The notes under the pieces were generated by a model. It made no database searches, was not told where the DNA came from, and saw only the letters and a program-made list of their open reading frames with translations. Source: Candidatus Hydrogenedentota bacterium (GTDB taxonomy: Bacteria > Hydrogenedentota > Hydrogenedentia > Hydrogenedentales > JAEUWI01). Taken from it: DNA of 52,425 nt. Positions within the stretch are counted from its first letter, which is position 1. Every line of letters starts with the position of its first letter. The position numbers and the translations under genes were made by a program. The stretch lies in assembly GCA_019637335.1 (NCBI GenBank), contig JAHBVV010000040.1:1-52425 (forward strand). The letters are read 5' to 3'. Below are positions 1-8,860 of the stretch, piece by piece.

Positions 1-130
1 GCGACCCCGACCGGGACAGGCGCGCGCACCGGCGGTGGTCAGGAAGGGCGGCGGCCTCATGCGCGGGACGCCGGTCTATGTGCGCGGGCTCGAGGTTCCC
101 AGCGCGCACCCGTCCCTTGGCGGCGCCAAG

Positions 131-243
131 GGACGTACCCGCGCAAAGGAGCCAGACGCTGCAACAAACACCCCCGCGTCCAACGGGTCCCGCAGCGTCA
201 ACGCGCCACGCCCCAGCGCGGGGGTATGTCCCGGTCCGGGTCG
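131..243. repeat. Element bounded by inverted GGGACGTACCCGCGC / GCGCGGGGGTATGTCCC arms
   Basis: The left arm GGGACGTACCCGCGC starts at 131. A near-complementary right arm, GCGCGGGGGTATGTCCC, lies about 85 bp later and is followed by GGTCCGGGTCG. The same arrangement recurs at 7826-7936, where the inside sequence differs much more than the arms. This suggests a conserved structured boundary rather than a coding sequence. Confidence 0.45.
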
Positions 244-330
244 AGCCGTTGCGCGCGGTATACCATCGGCTTCAAGGGTGGCGAATCTCCTGTCTGCTCC
301 TCGCTTTTTCAACGCATCCCCACCATCCAC

Positions 331-412
331 GTGCCACGCGATTCCGCCCCAGGCGGATTCGTGTGCCTGGAGCAACGCCAACCGACCGCCGCCATAACCA
401 CCCCGCACGAGC
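331..412. repeat. Dispersed repeat RepA, copy 1
   Basis: The element begins GTGCCACGCGATTCCGCC, contains the palindromic core TCCGCCCCAGGCGGA, continues GTGTGCCTGGAGCAACGCC and ends near CCCCGCACGAGCGG. The same block is found at 523, 7639, 7760 and 44045. The core resembles REP-type palindromes. Confidence 0.7.
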
Positions 413-522
413 GGCGCAAAGGAGGCTAAAAGTCCGCCGCAGGCGGATTGGGCATCCTGCCCGACGCAACAATAGCCCCCGACACCACAACACCCCACCC
501 TTCTCCAACCCTCTCAAACCCC

Positions 523-609
523 CGTGCCTCGCGATTCCGCCCCAAGCGGATTCGTGTGCCTGGAGCAACGCCATCCCAACACCGCCATAACCACCCCGCA
601 CGAGCGGCT
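523..609. repeat. Dispersed repeat RepA, copy 2
   Basis: This copy is nearly identical to the one at 331. The core reads TCCGCCCCAAGCGGA, followed by TTCGTGTGCCTGGAGCAACG and ending in the CCCCGCACGAGCGG block. It lies 192 bp from copy 1 in the same orientation. Confidence 0.7.
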
Positions 610-664
610 CAACCCCCAGGCGGCCGGAAAACTTGACTCCCCTCAATCTAATCCAACGCCCCCG

Positions 665-699
665 CTGTCAACTGTCAACTGTCAACTGTCAACTGTCAC
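665..699. repeat. Tandem heptanucleotide array (CTGTCAA x4 + CTGTCAC)
   Basis: Four perfect CTGTCAA units and one final CTGTCAC unit follow each other without interruption. The array overlaps the 3' end of the adjacent transposase relic, whose in-frame stop codon lies inside the repeat. It is a simple-sequence tract that could vary in copy number. Confidence 0.85.
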
Positions 700-1140
700 C
701 CGTCTTTACCCTCCGCGGACGGCCCACGGGCAGGGCGCGGAGGCGGCGGCCGAGTTGGGCTTCCAACCTGCTCGGGAAGCGGTCCGTGCCCAGGGGGCGG
801 CCGGTATGCGTATTGCGGCGGAAGGTCTCGGCAAAACCGGGGTCGATTCCCTGCTCCAGCACCGCGCGCCAGCGGGCTTCGTCTCCGTGGACCTCGCGTC
901 AACGGTCGAGGTCGAGCAGGCCGTCGTCCTTTCGCCCCCCCACATGCACGGCCGCGCTGGACCACGGATAGCGCCATGGCTTCCGCACCATCTTCGCGCG
1001 GACGGGGTTCTGCTCGACATAGTGCATCGCGTTGCCGGACTGCGCCTCGTCGAGCGTGCAAGAGTGGAAGCGCCCCTGCCAGAGATGCCCGCTGCGCTGG
1101 TGCAACGGGTTGATTTACCGCCTGTAGCGCTTGTGCCGTC

Positions 1141-1168
1141 GCCGAAGGTCCGCCGCAGGCGGATTCGT
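1141..1168. repeat. REP-like palindrome inside transposase relic (inner copy)
   Basis: The sequence CCGAAGGTCCGCCGCAGGCG contains the palindrome TCCGCC-GCA-GGCGGA. It sits exactly where the relic loses the metal-binding His-x-His segment, directly after HCLMTN in the minus-strand reading. Confidence 0.65.
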
Positions 1169-1209
1169 CATCAGGCAGTGGCCGTCGGTGCGGCGCCGGT
1201 ACCGCCTCT

Positions 1210-1238
1210 CGGCCGAAGGTCCGCCGAAGGCGGATTAC
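1210..1238. repeat. REP-like palindrome inside transposase relic (outer copy)
   Basis: The sequence CCGAAGGTCCGCCGAAGGCG is a near copy of the palindrome at 1141. It interrupts the relic immediately after the conserved ITQRGN motif. Confidence 0.65.
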
Positions 1239-1446
1239 CGCGCTGGGTGATGCGGTGCGGCTGCCCCGACACCACGATGCGTGCGAGTCTTGGCATGGGG
1301 AAAGTATAGCGCAGACCCGGGGATTTATCAAGAATAGGTGGCTGTCCCTATTTTACCCGCCATCGTGAATCACCTTCAATTCGCAAGAAAATCATATCGC
1401 CATAACTTGCCACTGTCAAGATGAATTTGAAGTATCAACAGAACTA

Positions 1447-1475
1447 TTGACCACGGATACCGCCGCACGTATACT
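1447..1475 (+). promoter_or_regulatory. Near-consensus sigma-70 promoter for the gene at 1516
   Basis: The -35 box is TTGACC (1447-1452) and the -10 box is TATACT (1470-1475), with a spacer of exactly 17 bp. Each box matches the consensus at five of six positions. Transcription would start near 1482, giving a leader of about 34 nt. The promoter overlaps a longer in-frame open stretch, which argues against a start upstream of 1516. Confidence 0.7.
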
Positions 1476-1515
1476 TTGTTCGGTATTTCTACCTTCGGCA
1501 CTGGGGAGGACAGGT

Positions 1516-1908
1516 ATGGATTGGGGACGCCTTTACGACCGGGAAATCGACCGTTGCAATCGATGTATACCGATCCTGGGCATTGCTTTCTGGGTATATC
1601 AGTACCGCAACCGATTGGCGATTCAGATACGCGAGGACGAAGCCTATCGCGAGATAATGGCGACCATGGAAGTCTTCGATCCGAAATTCGCAAACGACAG
1701 TAGCGAACGCGAAAAGCGGGTAATGTTGGGGCAGATTCCGGGACAGGTCATCAGTACTTCGCTAACACTGGGCCTATACGCGTCAGGCTACCTTTCGCCA
1801 CTAACCCTGTTTTCGGCATGGGGACTGGCGCTAGTGGTCGATGGCATAGGCGGAGCGCTCCAGGGGCACCGTCACGATTCCAGGGAAGATTCTGAGGGAG
1901 AGGAATAA
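1516..1908 (+). CDS. Small hypothetical membrane protein (130 aa)
   Basis: I do not recognise this family. ATG 1516 was chosen because GGGGAGGA lies 5 nt upstream and the promoter at 1447-1475 is correctly placed; an in-frame TTG at 1447 would put the promoter inside the gene. The product starts MDWGRLYDREIDRCNRCIP. It has one probable membrane segment near residues 18-30 (IPILGIAFWVYQY) and a longer hydrophobic region near 76-108. The loop between them is charged, and the tail is hydrophilic with His, Asp and Glu (HRHDSREDSEGEE). Base composition is less GC-rich than in the neighbours, and the gene stands alone between two transposase relics, which hints at acquisition. No function can be assigned. 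Confidence 0.7.
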   Translation: MDWGRLYDREIDRCNRCIPILGIAFWVYQYRNRLAIQIREDEAYREIMATMEVFDPKFANDSSEREKRVMLGQIPGQVISTSLTLGLYASGYLSPLTLFSAWGLALVVDGIGGALQGHRHDSREDSEGEE

Positions 1909-2103
1909 ATACGGCAACCGCGTGCGAGCAGACTTTGAAAAACAGTGAAAACCAGGAGAACTAGGGACAGTCCATCATGGGGCTTCGCCTCACCCATGAA
2001 CGATGAAATGGGCTAATAGCGCCAACGCCGAACTGCGCATTGCGAGAACACCGCCAAGTCGCTGGAATTCGGTTGGTTGGTGTTCTTATTTCAAGGCAGC
2101 CAT

Positions 2104-2241
2104 CTATGTCCTCCTCCCACCATTCGTCTTTGCTCTCCGCGGACGGCCCACGGGCAGGGCGCGGAGGCGGCGGTCGAGTTGCGCTTCCAACCTGCTCGGG
2201 AAGCTGTCCGTGCCCAAGGCGTGGCCAGTGCGAATTTTGCC
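2104..2241 (-). pseudogene. C-terminal fragment of a second RAYT transposase
   Basis: The minus-strand reading gives TGHALGTDSFPSRLEAQL followed by RRLRALPVGRPRRAKT and a stop at 2104. It is almost identical to the C-terminus of the relic at 689-1296 (TGRPLGTDRFPSRLEAQL, VGRPRR). No N-terminal or catalytic part is present. The two remnants probably descend from one ancestral element or from two insertions of close relatives. Confidence 0.75.
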
Positions 2242-2305
2242 AACAATAGGTGACTATCCCAAGTCTTCCCAATCGTTTCAGGGGCACATGAAACCCGCGC
2301 CATCT

Positions 2306-2390
2306 CCTTTGCGTCTTTGCGCCTTCGCGTGATTACCACGCCTTCGCAGAATACTTCTCTTCGTGTCCTTCGCGCCCTTCGTGGTGTCCC
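2306..2390. repeat. Low-complexity TTTGCGTC / CTTCGTG word array
   Basis: The tract consists of imperfect 8-10 bp words such as CTTTGCG, CTTCGCG and CCTTCGTGG in direct succession. The same vocabulary recurs at 15917-16195 and 44228-44335. No coding potential is evident. Function is unknown. Confidence 0.6.
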
Positions 2391-2445
2391 TTCCTCAATG
2401 GAGAGCCCACAGCGCCCCGCGTCACGCCCGCAACCGAGAAACAAC

Positions 2446-3735
2446 TCAGGAAAACAGCGCCGCGATCGGCGTCCCACCGTCGGTGATCGGCACGGGGCGG
2501 TCCCCATCGTACAGATGCTTCCCGTAATCGACCCCGACGGCTGCAAGCATCGTCGCGAAAAAGTCCGGCACGCTTACCGGGTCCGCCACGATCCTGCGCG
2601 ATCGCTCGTCCGTCTCGCCCCAGGCGCCGCGGTGCTTCAGGCCCCCGCCCGCGAGCACGCAGGTGAACGCCGTCCCCTGGTGCGCGCGCCCGCCCCGCGC
2701 GTCAAAGCTCGAGGGGCGTCCAAACTCCGTCGTAATCGCGATCAGCGTCTTCTCGAGCAGGCCATGCGCTTCCAGGTCCACGATCAGCGCCGCCACCGCC
2801 GTGTCCAGCTCCTGAATGAGCTTGTGCTGATCCCGAATGCCCTCAAAGTGCACGTCCCAGCCCGCCCCGTTCAGGATATTCAGGTTGTGCGACACCTCGA
2901 TGAAACGCACGCCCCGCTGCACGAGCCGCCGGCTCAACAGGCAGCGCTGACCGAACTCGCCGCCATACCGCGCGCGCAGATCGGCGGGCTCCGCCTCCAG
3001 TTGGAACGCGCTGTTGAATTCCGGGCCGCTCAGCTTCAGGCTCTGCTCGATGGCGTCGTTGTAATCCAGCACCGCGCGCGCCTCCTCGGGGCTCGCGTCC
3101 CGAAGCGTGGATAGCAGCGATTCGCGGCGCTCCTGGCGCTGCTCGCCAATGGACTCCGGGCGCGAAAGCCCCGCCGGCCCCTGGCTCGTGTCCGTGAGGT
3201 ACAAGTACCCTTGCTTCGCGCCCAGGAATCCCGGACCCCGCGTCACGTTCGGGTAGCCAATCAGCACGTACGGCGGCGCGCCATCGACCGCCGCCCCGCG
3301 CTCGTGCGCCACCAGCGACCCGATCGACGGATACGTCACCGTCCCCGTGATCGGGCGGCCCGTGTGCATGCGGTTCGTCGCCGCCGCGTGCTCGTCGATC
3401 ACCTCGTGATGCACCGTGCGCACCGCCGTCACCCGATCCATCAGCGGCGCAAGATGCTTGAGGTGCTCGCACACCTGCACCCCGGACACCGCCGTATGAA
3501 TGTTGTTGTACAGCGATCCCGGCGTATTGCTCGCCGGATCGCCCTTCCCCTTCGGATCGAAGGTGTCCACCTGGCCCATGCCGCCGCCCAGCCAGATGGA
3601 GATGACGTGTTCGGCCTTCCCCCGAACCAGCGGCGTCTCGCTGGCGCGGACGCCCGGCATCGCCAGGCCCGCCGCAAGCGCGGCCCCCGCCGCCAGGCAT
3701 TCGCGCCGCGTTATCGTGTGCTTCGATCGTTTCAT
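2446..3735 (-). CDS. DUF1501 domain-containing exported protein
   Basis: The family has an alkaline-phosphatase/sulfatase-like fold and is normally encoded next to DUF1549/DUF1553 proteins, as here. Its reaction is not established. The N-terminus [13 protein letters not shown] is a twin-arginine signal with the hydrophobic stretch [15 protein letters not shown], so export of a folded protein is expected. The start at 3735 puts the Tat motif at the N-terminus and has GGAG close upstream; an in-frame start at 3774 would add 13 residues before it. Family segments seen include [34 protein letters not shown] and TEFGRP near the C-terminus. The 429-aa length is usual. The upstream PSD1-family gene ends 58 bp away on the same strand, so the two are probably co-transcribed. 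Confidence 0.9.
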   Translation of the reverse strand: MKRSKHTITRRECLAAGAALAAGLAMPGVRASETPLVRGKAEHVISIWLGGGMGQVDTFDPKGKGDPASNTPGSLYNNIHTAVSGVQVCEHLKHLAPLMDRVTAVRTVHHEVIDEHAAATNRMHTGRPITGTVTYPSIGSLVAHERGAAVDGAPPYVLIGYPNVTRGPGFLGAKQGYLYLTDTSQGPAGLSRPESIGEQRQERRESLLSTLRDASPEEARAVLDYNDAIEQSLKLSGPEFNSAFQLEAEPADLRARYGGEFGQRCLLSRRLVQRGVRFIEVSHNLNILNGAGWDVHFEGIRDQHKLIQELDTAVAALIVDLEAHGLLEKTLIAITTEFGRPSSFDARGGRAHQGTAFTCVLAGGGLKHRGAWGETDERSRRIVADPVSVPDFFATMLAAVGVDYGKHLYDGDRPVPITDGGTPIAALFS

Positions 3736-3793
3736 AATCTCCGGCCTCGTTCCTTCCGGCGTCCAGGCGCCCATCCAGCGCCACGCGCCAACG

Positions 3794-6700
3794 TCACGGC
3801 AACCACACGAACTCGTGGTGGTTGATCAAACTCCAAACCGCGTCCTCGTAGCGCTCGCGCCAGTCCGCGCGAATTCGCGGGTCGGGCGGCGGACCCAATC
3901 GGGCGCGCCGCTCCACTTCCAATTGTATCGCGTTGGCGTCATGCTGCAAATGGTTGAACCACGTCACCAGCGGTAGCGGCTCGGGCGGCGCCGGCGGATC
4001 GATTTCGTCGGCGGAAACCAGCCGTTCCCCGAAACCCGGACCCACCGCGCCGACAAACGCCGTGAACTCCGCCGCTCCCGGCATGCGGCCGAGCACGCGC
4101 TTGAAGAGCGTATTCACCAGCGCCTCGGGGGTGGCCGCCTCCACCGCAAGATCGGCCAGCAGGCTGCCGTCCGATGCCCGCGTTACATTCATCGCGAGCG
4201 TTCCGTTCGCCAAGATGCCCGGCTGGATCACGTTCGGCTCCGTCTCCCGCCGCACGATCGGCTTTTGCCGCGATCCCGTCCAACCAAAGGCCTCCAGCAC
4301 ATCGGCGATCACCTGCGCGCGCGGAAGCGTCAGGCTCGGGCGATCCCGCTCGTTCGCCAGGCTCGCAAACATCCAGCCGCGTTCCGGCGTGCCCAGCGTC
4401 AGCCGGTTGCTCACCGCGCGCCGGCCGTCGTACACAAAGGTCAGTTCGTCCGAATCCATCGGGGCCCCCGTCACCGCGTGGAGCGCATCCACCACCTGCT
4501 CCGCCGTCAACCGGCGTCGGTCCGGCGCCTGAAACAGGCGCGATTCGGGCGGCGCGCTCCGGTTCTCCCCGCCCGCCGCGCGCTGGTACGCCTCCGACGT
4601 CAGGATCAGCCGCATCACGTGGCGCATGTCGTAGCCGTTCGCCACCAGCTCGCGCGACAGCCACGCCAGCAGCTCGGGGTGGCTCGGCGGGTGGCCCTCC
4701 CAGTCGTGCACCGGCTCCACAATCCCCGCCCCCATCAGCCGCGCCCAGATCCGGTTGACCATCACCTGCGCGAACCGCTCGTTCTCCGGCGCGGTAATCA
4801 ACGCCGCCAGCCGCGCGCGGGAATCGTCCGCCCCTTCCAGGAGCGCCTCGATCGCCGCACCCTCGCGCACCCCCGTCAGCGCCGCGAAAGGCCATTCCGG
4901 CGGGACCGCCTCCCCCGGCTTCAGCGTCACGCGGATCAGCGGCGGACGGTCCAGGTTCGCGAAAAACGTGTCCGGAACGCTGCTCGATTCCGGCGCCGCG
5001 GCCGGTTTGCGCTGGAGCATCGCGGCCAGCGCAAACAGATCGCGCTGCGTCGAACGGTGGTACGGCGCGTCGTGGCAGCGTGCGCACTGCATGTCCACCC
5101 CGAGAAACGCCGACGCGATGATGTGCCCCTTCTCCGCCCACGGCGCGTCGTTCTCCGCCGCCAGCGCGAATCCCGCGCTCCCGCCCTCGTGCGTCGCGCC
5201 GCGCATCATGATGAGCTCCGTCACCAGCCGGTCCAGCGGCTTGTTGTCCCGCAGCGCATCGTACAGGAACCAGCGAAACGGCCCGGTGCTGTTCAGCGAC
5301 TGATTGATGATCGTCGGATTCTCCGCAAGCAGGTCGAGCCAGTACCCCATCCAGTGATCGGCCACGCGCTCGTCCGCAACCAGCCGCTCGATCCATCGCG
5401 CCCGCTTGTCCGGCGCGGAATCGGCCAGAAACGCGTCCACCTCTTCCGGGCCCGGCGGCACGCCGACGGTATCGAAGTACAGGCGGCGCAGGAACGGCAA
5501 ATCCGCAAGCAGCGGCGCGGGTTCGGCCTCCGCGGCGGCGTCCGGCGATGCCGGCCAGTTCGCGCCACCCGCAATCCATTCCTCCAGCAGCGCGATCTGC
5601 GCCTCGGGCAGCGGCGTCCCGGTCGGCGGCATCCGCAAATCCTCGTCGGCGCTGCGGATCCGCCGGATAAGCTCGCTCGCCCCCGGATCCCCCGGGACCA
5701 CCGCCGGTATTTCGGATTCCCCGGCGCCCCGGATCGCGTCCCCGCTGTTCAGCCGCAATCCGCCCTTCTCCTTGTCGCCGTGGCAGCGGAAACACCCATC
5801 GCGCAGCACCGGCAACACCTGATCGTGAAAGTGGCGCGCCGCGTCGCTGTCCGCGCCCGAGGCCGCCGTGCGGACCGCCGCAAGGCGCGCATCCAGAAAG
5901 GCGTCAATCGGGTGCGCCGCCTCCGCATCGGGCGCGGGAACCGGGTGGGCCTCGGCCCACGCGCGCGCCGAGGCATGCCGCTCCGCCCAGTACGGATCGC
6001 GGCTCGCCGCCGCCGCGCGACGCCGCGTATCGTCCAGGTCAGCCAATCCCGCTTCAAGTTGCGCCAGCACCGGCCCCACCGCCGCATCGGTGAGCGGAAG
6101 GGCTTCGCCGCCGGGACGCGGAATCACGAACCCCGCGCCGTCGGAGGTCTCCACGCCCACCAGGGTTTCGCCGGTTTCCGTGCGCAGATTCTTGCCGCCC
6201 AGCACCGTCTCCAGCACCACCCGGCACGTAACCAATCCGCCATCCGCTGCGCCAGCCACCGTATACGTCCCCGTCACTTCCTGAATACGGTACCCCGGCA
6301 GGCGCGCGCCGGACGCAATCGGATCCGGTATCGGCGTCATCGGCTCTTCGCCGTTCGGCGGCTGCTTGATAAGCGGTTCCGTTCGCGCGACCAGCTCGCC
6401 GTTCACCCACAGCCGCCCGATCGCGCGGGCGCGCACGAGAAAGCGATGAACGCCGGGACCCAGCTCCACATCCGCCGCCATGCGCAACAGCACCGGAGCC
6501 CGCCAGCTGTCCCGGATTCCCCACGCGTCATGCTGGATCGGAATCCGGGGCAACAAAAACGTGTCCGATGTCCAGCGGGCCGACGCTTCCGGCCAGGTTT
6601 CGTCTTCGTTCAGCCAGCGCTCGTGCGTCGGCATCCCTTCGTAAAGCGTATAAACCACCCGGCCCGCCGGAACCTCAAGCGCGGGCATCGCCTCCGGCAG

Positions 6701-7504
6701 TGGCCCGATCACGCGCGGACCGCCCGTGCGGTTGAAATGCGAGGAAATTGTCTCGTTGTCGAGCAGGACCCGGTGCACCGCAACCGCATCGAGCATCCCG
6801 TAAAAGCTGTTCGACGGGCTGCCCCCCTGCGACGATCCAATACAAATCACATCGTCATCCACCACCGGCGGCGTCTCCGTCGGACCGCCCATATCCCACG
6901 CGCCGTCCGTCGGAATCCCGTCGATCCAGCCGCGAATCGACTCCGGCTCGCCAAACCGGTACGACACCGCGATGTGATGCCATCCGGTAATCGGGTGAAA
7001 GCCCTTCTCGGAGGTCCACCGATGCCAGTGCTCCCGCCCCGGCGCCGGTGGCGTCGCAAAAAGAAAACTCAGGTGGGCCTGGCCCCCGCGCCCCACCACG
7101 CGCAGCGCCCAGTTCTGGTTGTCCCGCGCGAAATGCGGAGAATTGGATCGCCCCTTGCCAATGACGTACATCGGCTGCCCCTCGCGAATCGCCTCCACCT
7201 TCACCCACGCTTCCAGCGTCAGCGCGTCGCCGTTGGTGAAGTCGAACGCGCTCGCCGCCCCCGGATCCGCAATCTCCAGACGCGCCCCCGCGCCGTCAAG
7301 ACGGATCGCCGTGTTGTTCTCGGGAAAATCGGGAAACTCCGGCGGAAGCGGACCCGCCTGATCCCGCTGCACACCGCCGTGCGCCGTCACGGGAAGCGTC
7401 TCTTCCGTCCCAAAGTCCCACCGCGCCGCCAGCGAGGGCTGCGCCGCCCCGCACACACCCGCACCCCCAAACAAAACAACTATCCAAGCAATTCGTACGA
7501 TCAT
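3794..7504 (-). CDS. PSD1/planctomycete cytochrome C (DUF1549-DUF1553) protein with N-terminal LamG
   Basis: This is a 1236-aa exported multidomain protein. An N-terminal hydrophobic segment ([19 protein letters not shown]) serves as signal peptide. It is followed by a LamG/concanavalin-like module (about 25-255) and a PA14-like beta-rich stretch (about 280-390). Next comes a PSCyt1-type domain with heme-binding CFRCH (571-575) and the MPPTG motif, then DUF1549 with a second CxxCH-type motif, CARCH (807-811). DUF1553 at the C-terminus includes [15 protein letters not shown] and [13 protein letters not shown] 7504 was chosen over a GTG at 7516 because GGTGGA lies at correct spacing. In Planctomycetota such genes pair with DUF1501 genes and are thought to act in the periplasm on complex carbohydrates; the role is inferred from the family. 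Confidence 0.92.
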   Translation of the reverse strand: MIVRIAWIVVLFGGAGVCGAAQPSLAARWDFGTEETLPVTAHGGVQRDQAGPLPPEFPDFPENNTAIRLDGAGARLEIADPGAASAFDFTNGDALTLEAWVKVEAIREGQPMYVIGKGRSNSPHFARDNQNWALRVVGRGGQAHLSFLFATPPAPGREHWHRWTSEKGFHPITGWHHIAVSYRFGEPESIRGWIDGIPTDGAWDMGGPTETPPVVDDDVICIGSSQGGSPSNSFYGMLDAVAVHRVLLDNETISSHFNRTGGPRVIGPLPEAMPALEVPAGRVVYTLYEGMPTHERWLNEDETWPEASARWTSDTFLLPRIPIQHDAWGIRDSWRAPVLLRMAADVELGPGVHRFLVRARAIGRLWVNGELVARTEPLIKQPPNGEEPMTPIPDPIASGARLPGYRIQEVTGTYTVAGAADGGLVTCRVVLETVLGGKNLRTETGETLVGVETSDGAGFVIPRPGGEALPLTDAAVGPVLAQLEAGLADLDDTRRRAAAASRDPYWAERHASARAWAEAHPVPAPDAEAAHPIDAFLDARLAAVRTAASGADSDAARHFHDQVLPVLRDGCFRCHGDKEKGGLRLNSGDAIRGAGESEIPAVVPGDPGASELIRRIRSADEDLRMPPTGTPLPEAQIALLEEWIAGGANWPASPDAAAEAEPAPLLADLPFLRRLYFDTVGVPPGPEEVDAFLADSAPDKRARWIERLVADERVADHWMGYWLDLLAENPTIINQSLNSTGPFRWFLYDALRDNKPLDRLVTELIMMRGATHEGGSAGFALAAENDAPWAEKGHIIASAFLGVDMQCARCHDAPYHRSTQRDLFALAAMLQRKPAAAPESSSVPDTFFANLDRPPLIRVTLKPGEAVPPEWPFAALTGVREGAAIEALLEGADDSRARLAALITAPENERFAQVMVNRIWARLMGAGIVEPVHDWEGHPPSHPELLAWLSRELVANGYDMRHVMRLILTSEAYQRAAGGENRSAPPESRLFQAPDRRRLTAEQVVDALHAVTGAPMDSDELTFVYDGRRAVSNRLTLGTPERGWMFASLANERDRPSLTLPRAQVIADVLEAFGWTGSRQKPIVRRETEPNVIQPGILANGTLAMNVTRASDGSLLADLAVEAATPEALVNTLFKRVLGRMPGAAEFTAFVGAVGPGFGERLVSADEIDPPAPPEPLPLVTWFNHLQHDANAIQLEVERRARLGPPPDPRIRADWRERYEDAVWSLINHHEFVWLP

Positions 7505-7638
7505 CGTTCCACCCACGCCCCTCGCGGAGCGCCAGGTCCGCCACAGGCCGCGCCGTTGCCGCCCGTGTATGCCCAGGCCAAACCCATATTAAACCGGATC
7601 CGCCCCCGCATGGACAAACCGCACCCACAACCAATCCC

Positions 7639-7730
7639 CGTGCCACGCGATCACGCCACAGCGCGTTCGTGTGCCTGGAGCAACGCAAACCCACCGCATG
7701 CAACAACACCCCGAACGCGCGGCGCGGCGA
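7639..7730. repeat. Dispersed repeat RepA, copy 3
   Basis: The copy begins GTGCCACGCGATCACGCC and continues GTTCGTGTGCCTGGAGCAAC, with the core diverged to CACGCCACAGCGCG. It is followed by CGCAAACCCACCGCATGCAA, which is also found after copy 4. Confidence 0.65.
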
Positions 7731-7759
7731 TATCCCCGTCCACCCTCACGACCACAACG

Positions 7760-7820
7760 CATGCCACGCGATCGCGCCCAGGCGCGTTCGTGTGCCCGGA
7801 GCAACGCAAACCCACCGCAT
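7760..7820. repeat. Dispersed repeat RepA, copy 4
   Basis: The copy begins ATGCCACGCGATCGCGCCCA, contains GGCGCGTTCGTGTGCCCGGA and ends GCAACGCAAACCCACCGCAT. It lies 121 bp after copy 3 in the same orientation and immediately before the inverted-arm element at 7826. Confidence 0.65.
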
Positions 7821-7825
7821 ACAAG

Positions 7826-7936
7826 GGACGTACCCGCGCACATACGCCACGCACCCCACACCATACCGCGCGTCAAACCACACACCCATCCCCAGCGCCG
7901 AACGCGACCGGGCGGGGGTACGTCCCGGCCGGGGTC
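7826..7936. repeat. Second element bounded by inverted GGGACGTACCCGCGC arms
   Basis: The left arm GGGACGTACCCGCGC is identical to the one at 131. The right arm GCGGGGGTACGTCCC is nearly its reverse complement and is followed by GGCCGGGGTCG, as at the first locus. The two copies are about 111 and 113 bp long. Confidence 0.5.
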
Positions 7937-8059
7937 GCACCACAACCCCACCCCCCCCAACCCCACCCCATTACCTTGTGTGCAGAGGCCCCCGCCCGGT
8001 AAACTCCCCAAAATTCGCCCGACCCCCCTCCCCAACCCACCGGAAAACAACCGCGCCCC

Positions 8060-8851
8060 ATGGAAATCTGGTATACTATCCTCCTCGCCATCGCCGGCCT
8101 GATCGCGGGCTTCCTGAACGTCCTCGCCGGCGGCGGATCCCTCCTCGTCCTCCCCATCATGGTGCTCCTGCTCGGCATGCCCGGCCCCCTCGCCAACGGC
8201 ACCACCCGCCTCGCCATCCTCGCGCAGAACATCTCCGCCATCGCCGGCTTCCGAAAAAAAGGCTTCTCCGATTTCCGGCTCAGCCTCTCGCTCGCCCTCT
8301 GCGCGCTGCCGGGCGCCGCCCTGGGCGCCTACTACGGCACAAAGCTCGACGGCGTCTGGTTCAACCGAACCCTCGCCCTGGTCATGATCGGCGTCATGAT
8401 CATCATGGCCTTCGACAAGAAAAAGCCGAAGAAAAGGCCTGCGGAAAGCCCCGAGGATCCCGGCGCGCGGGATGCAATCGCTTCCCCCGACATGACGCCC
8501 AGGCAACGCCTCGCTGGACACGGCCTCATGGTGCTCGTCGGCTTCTACGGCGGATTCATTCAAGCGGGGGTGGGCTTCATCCTGATGGCGGTGCTCCACC
8601 GCGTCATGGGCCTCGATCTCGTGCGGACGAACATGCACAAAGTGTTCATCGTAGCAGCCTACACCGTCGTCGCCATCGCTCTGTTTGCCGGCAGCGGCAA
8701 TATCCTCTGGGGATACGCCCTGATACTCGCCATCGCCATGGCCGCCGGCGGCTGGATCGGCTCCCACCTCGCCGTAACGAAAGGCGAAGGACTCATTCGC
8801 GTGGTGCTCAACATCACGCTGGCCATCCTCATCGTGAAACTGCTCTTCTAA
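8060..8851 (+). CDS. TSUP-family (TauE/SafE-type) membrane transporter
   Basis: The 263-aa product is almost entirely hydrophobic, with about eight predicted membrane segments in two halves. The family signature is at the N-terminus (GLIAGFLNVLAGGGSLLVLP) and again in the second half (GFYGGFIQAGVGFILMAVL). TSUP proteins export sulfite, sulfoacetate or related small organosulfur anions, or take up organic anions. A lysine/proline-rich cytoplasmic loop (KKKPKKRPAESPEDPG) separates the halves. The gene converges on a CoA-disulfide reductase/rhodanese fusion with only 9 bp between stop codons, so a shared role in sulfur metabolism is plausible but not shown. The substrate cannot be told from sequence. 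Confidence 0.88.
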   Translation: MEIWYTILLAIAGLIAGFLNVLAGGGSLLVLPIMVLLLGMPGPLANGTTRLAILAQNISAIAGFRKKGFSDFRLSLSLALCALPGAALGAYYGTKLDGVWFNRTLALVMIGVMIIMAFDKKKPKKRPAESPEDPGARDAIASPDMTPRQRLAGHGLMVLVGFYGGFIQAGVGFILMAVLHRVMGLDLVRTNMHKVFIVAAYTVVAIALFAGSGNILWGYALILAIAMAAGGWIGSHLAVTKGEGLIRVVLNITLAILIVKLLF

Positions 8852-8860
8852 TCGCCCCGA

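Larger units (their letters stand above)
1..688. other. Repeat-rich intergenic region, left edge
   Basis: I see no convincing gene here. Open frames on both strands are read through dispersed repeats, give low-complexity proline/arginine/alanine strings, and have no ribosome binding site. The region holds two copies of the RepA repeat, one pair of inverted 15-mers, and a palindrome at 431-446 (arms TCCGCC and GGCGGA). It ends in the CTGTCAA heptamer array next to a decayed transposase. Confidence 0.6.
689..1296 (-). pseudogene. Decayed REP-associated tyrosine transposase (RAYT/Y1) with palindromes in place of its core
   Basis: Reading leftward from an ATG at 1296, the N-terminus MPRLARIVVSGQPHRITQRG is typical of RAYT-family transposases. 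After this the frame hits palindrome-containing DNA (about 1210-1238 and 1141-1168) and stop codons. Homology resumes in pieces: HCLMTN where HCLMPNHVH is expected, then GHLWQGRF, then YVEQNPVRA (the catalytic-tyrosine helix), then TGRPLG and VGRPRR at the C-terminus near 700. The His-x-His metal-binding pair of the HUH fold is absent. The stop falls in the CTGTCAA array. I infer a dead transposase derivative; only the 68-residue middle segment at 899-1105 remains a clean open frame. Confidence 0.8.
1909..2445. other. Intergenic region with transposase remnant and TTCGTG-type repeats
   Basis: No intact gene is visible. The stretch holds a second RAYT C-terminal remnant (2104-2241) and a low-complexity block of CTTCGTG-like words (2306-2390). 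Short copies of an AATAGGTGRCTRTCCC-like word occur at 2243 and, just outside, at 1336. Confidence 0.6.
7505..8059. other. Divergent intergenic region filled with dispersed repeats
   Basis: The 555-bp gap between the PSD1 gene (-) and the TSUP transporter (+) has no credible gene. It contains two RepA copies and one inverted-arm element, all matching copies near the left edge. Homopolymeric C/A runs near 7936-8050 give it skewed composition. No confident promoter was found for either neighbour. Confidence 0.6.

Noticed and set aside
899-1105. A 68-codon minus-strand frame with transposase-like motifs, as a stand-alone gene
   Set aside because: It is the surviving middle of the larger RAYT relic at 689-1296 and lacks the metal site.
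4265-8002. A very long plus-strand open frame (over 1200 codons) opposite the PSD1 gene
   Set aside because: It is arginine/proline/histidine-rich with no domains, and mirrors the codon bias of the real minus-strand gene; long antisense frames are common in GC-rich DNA.
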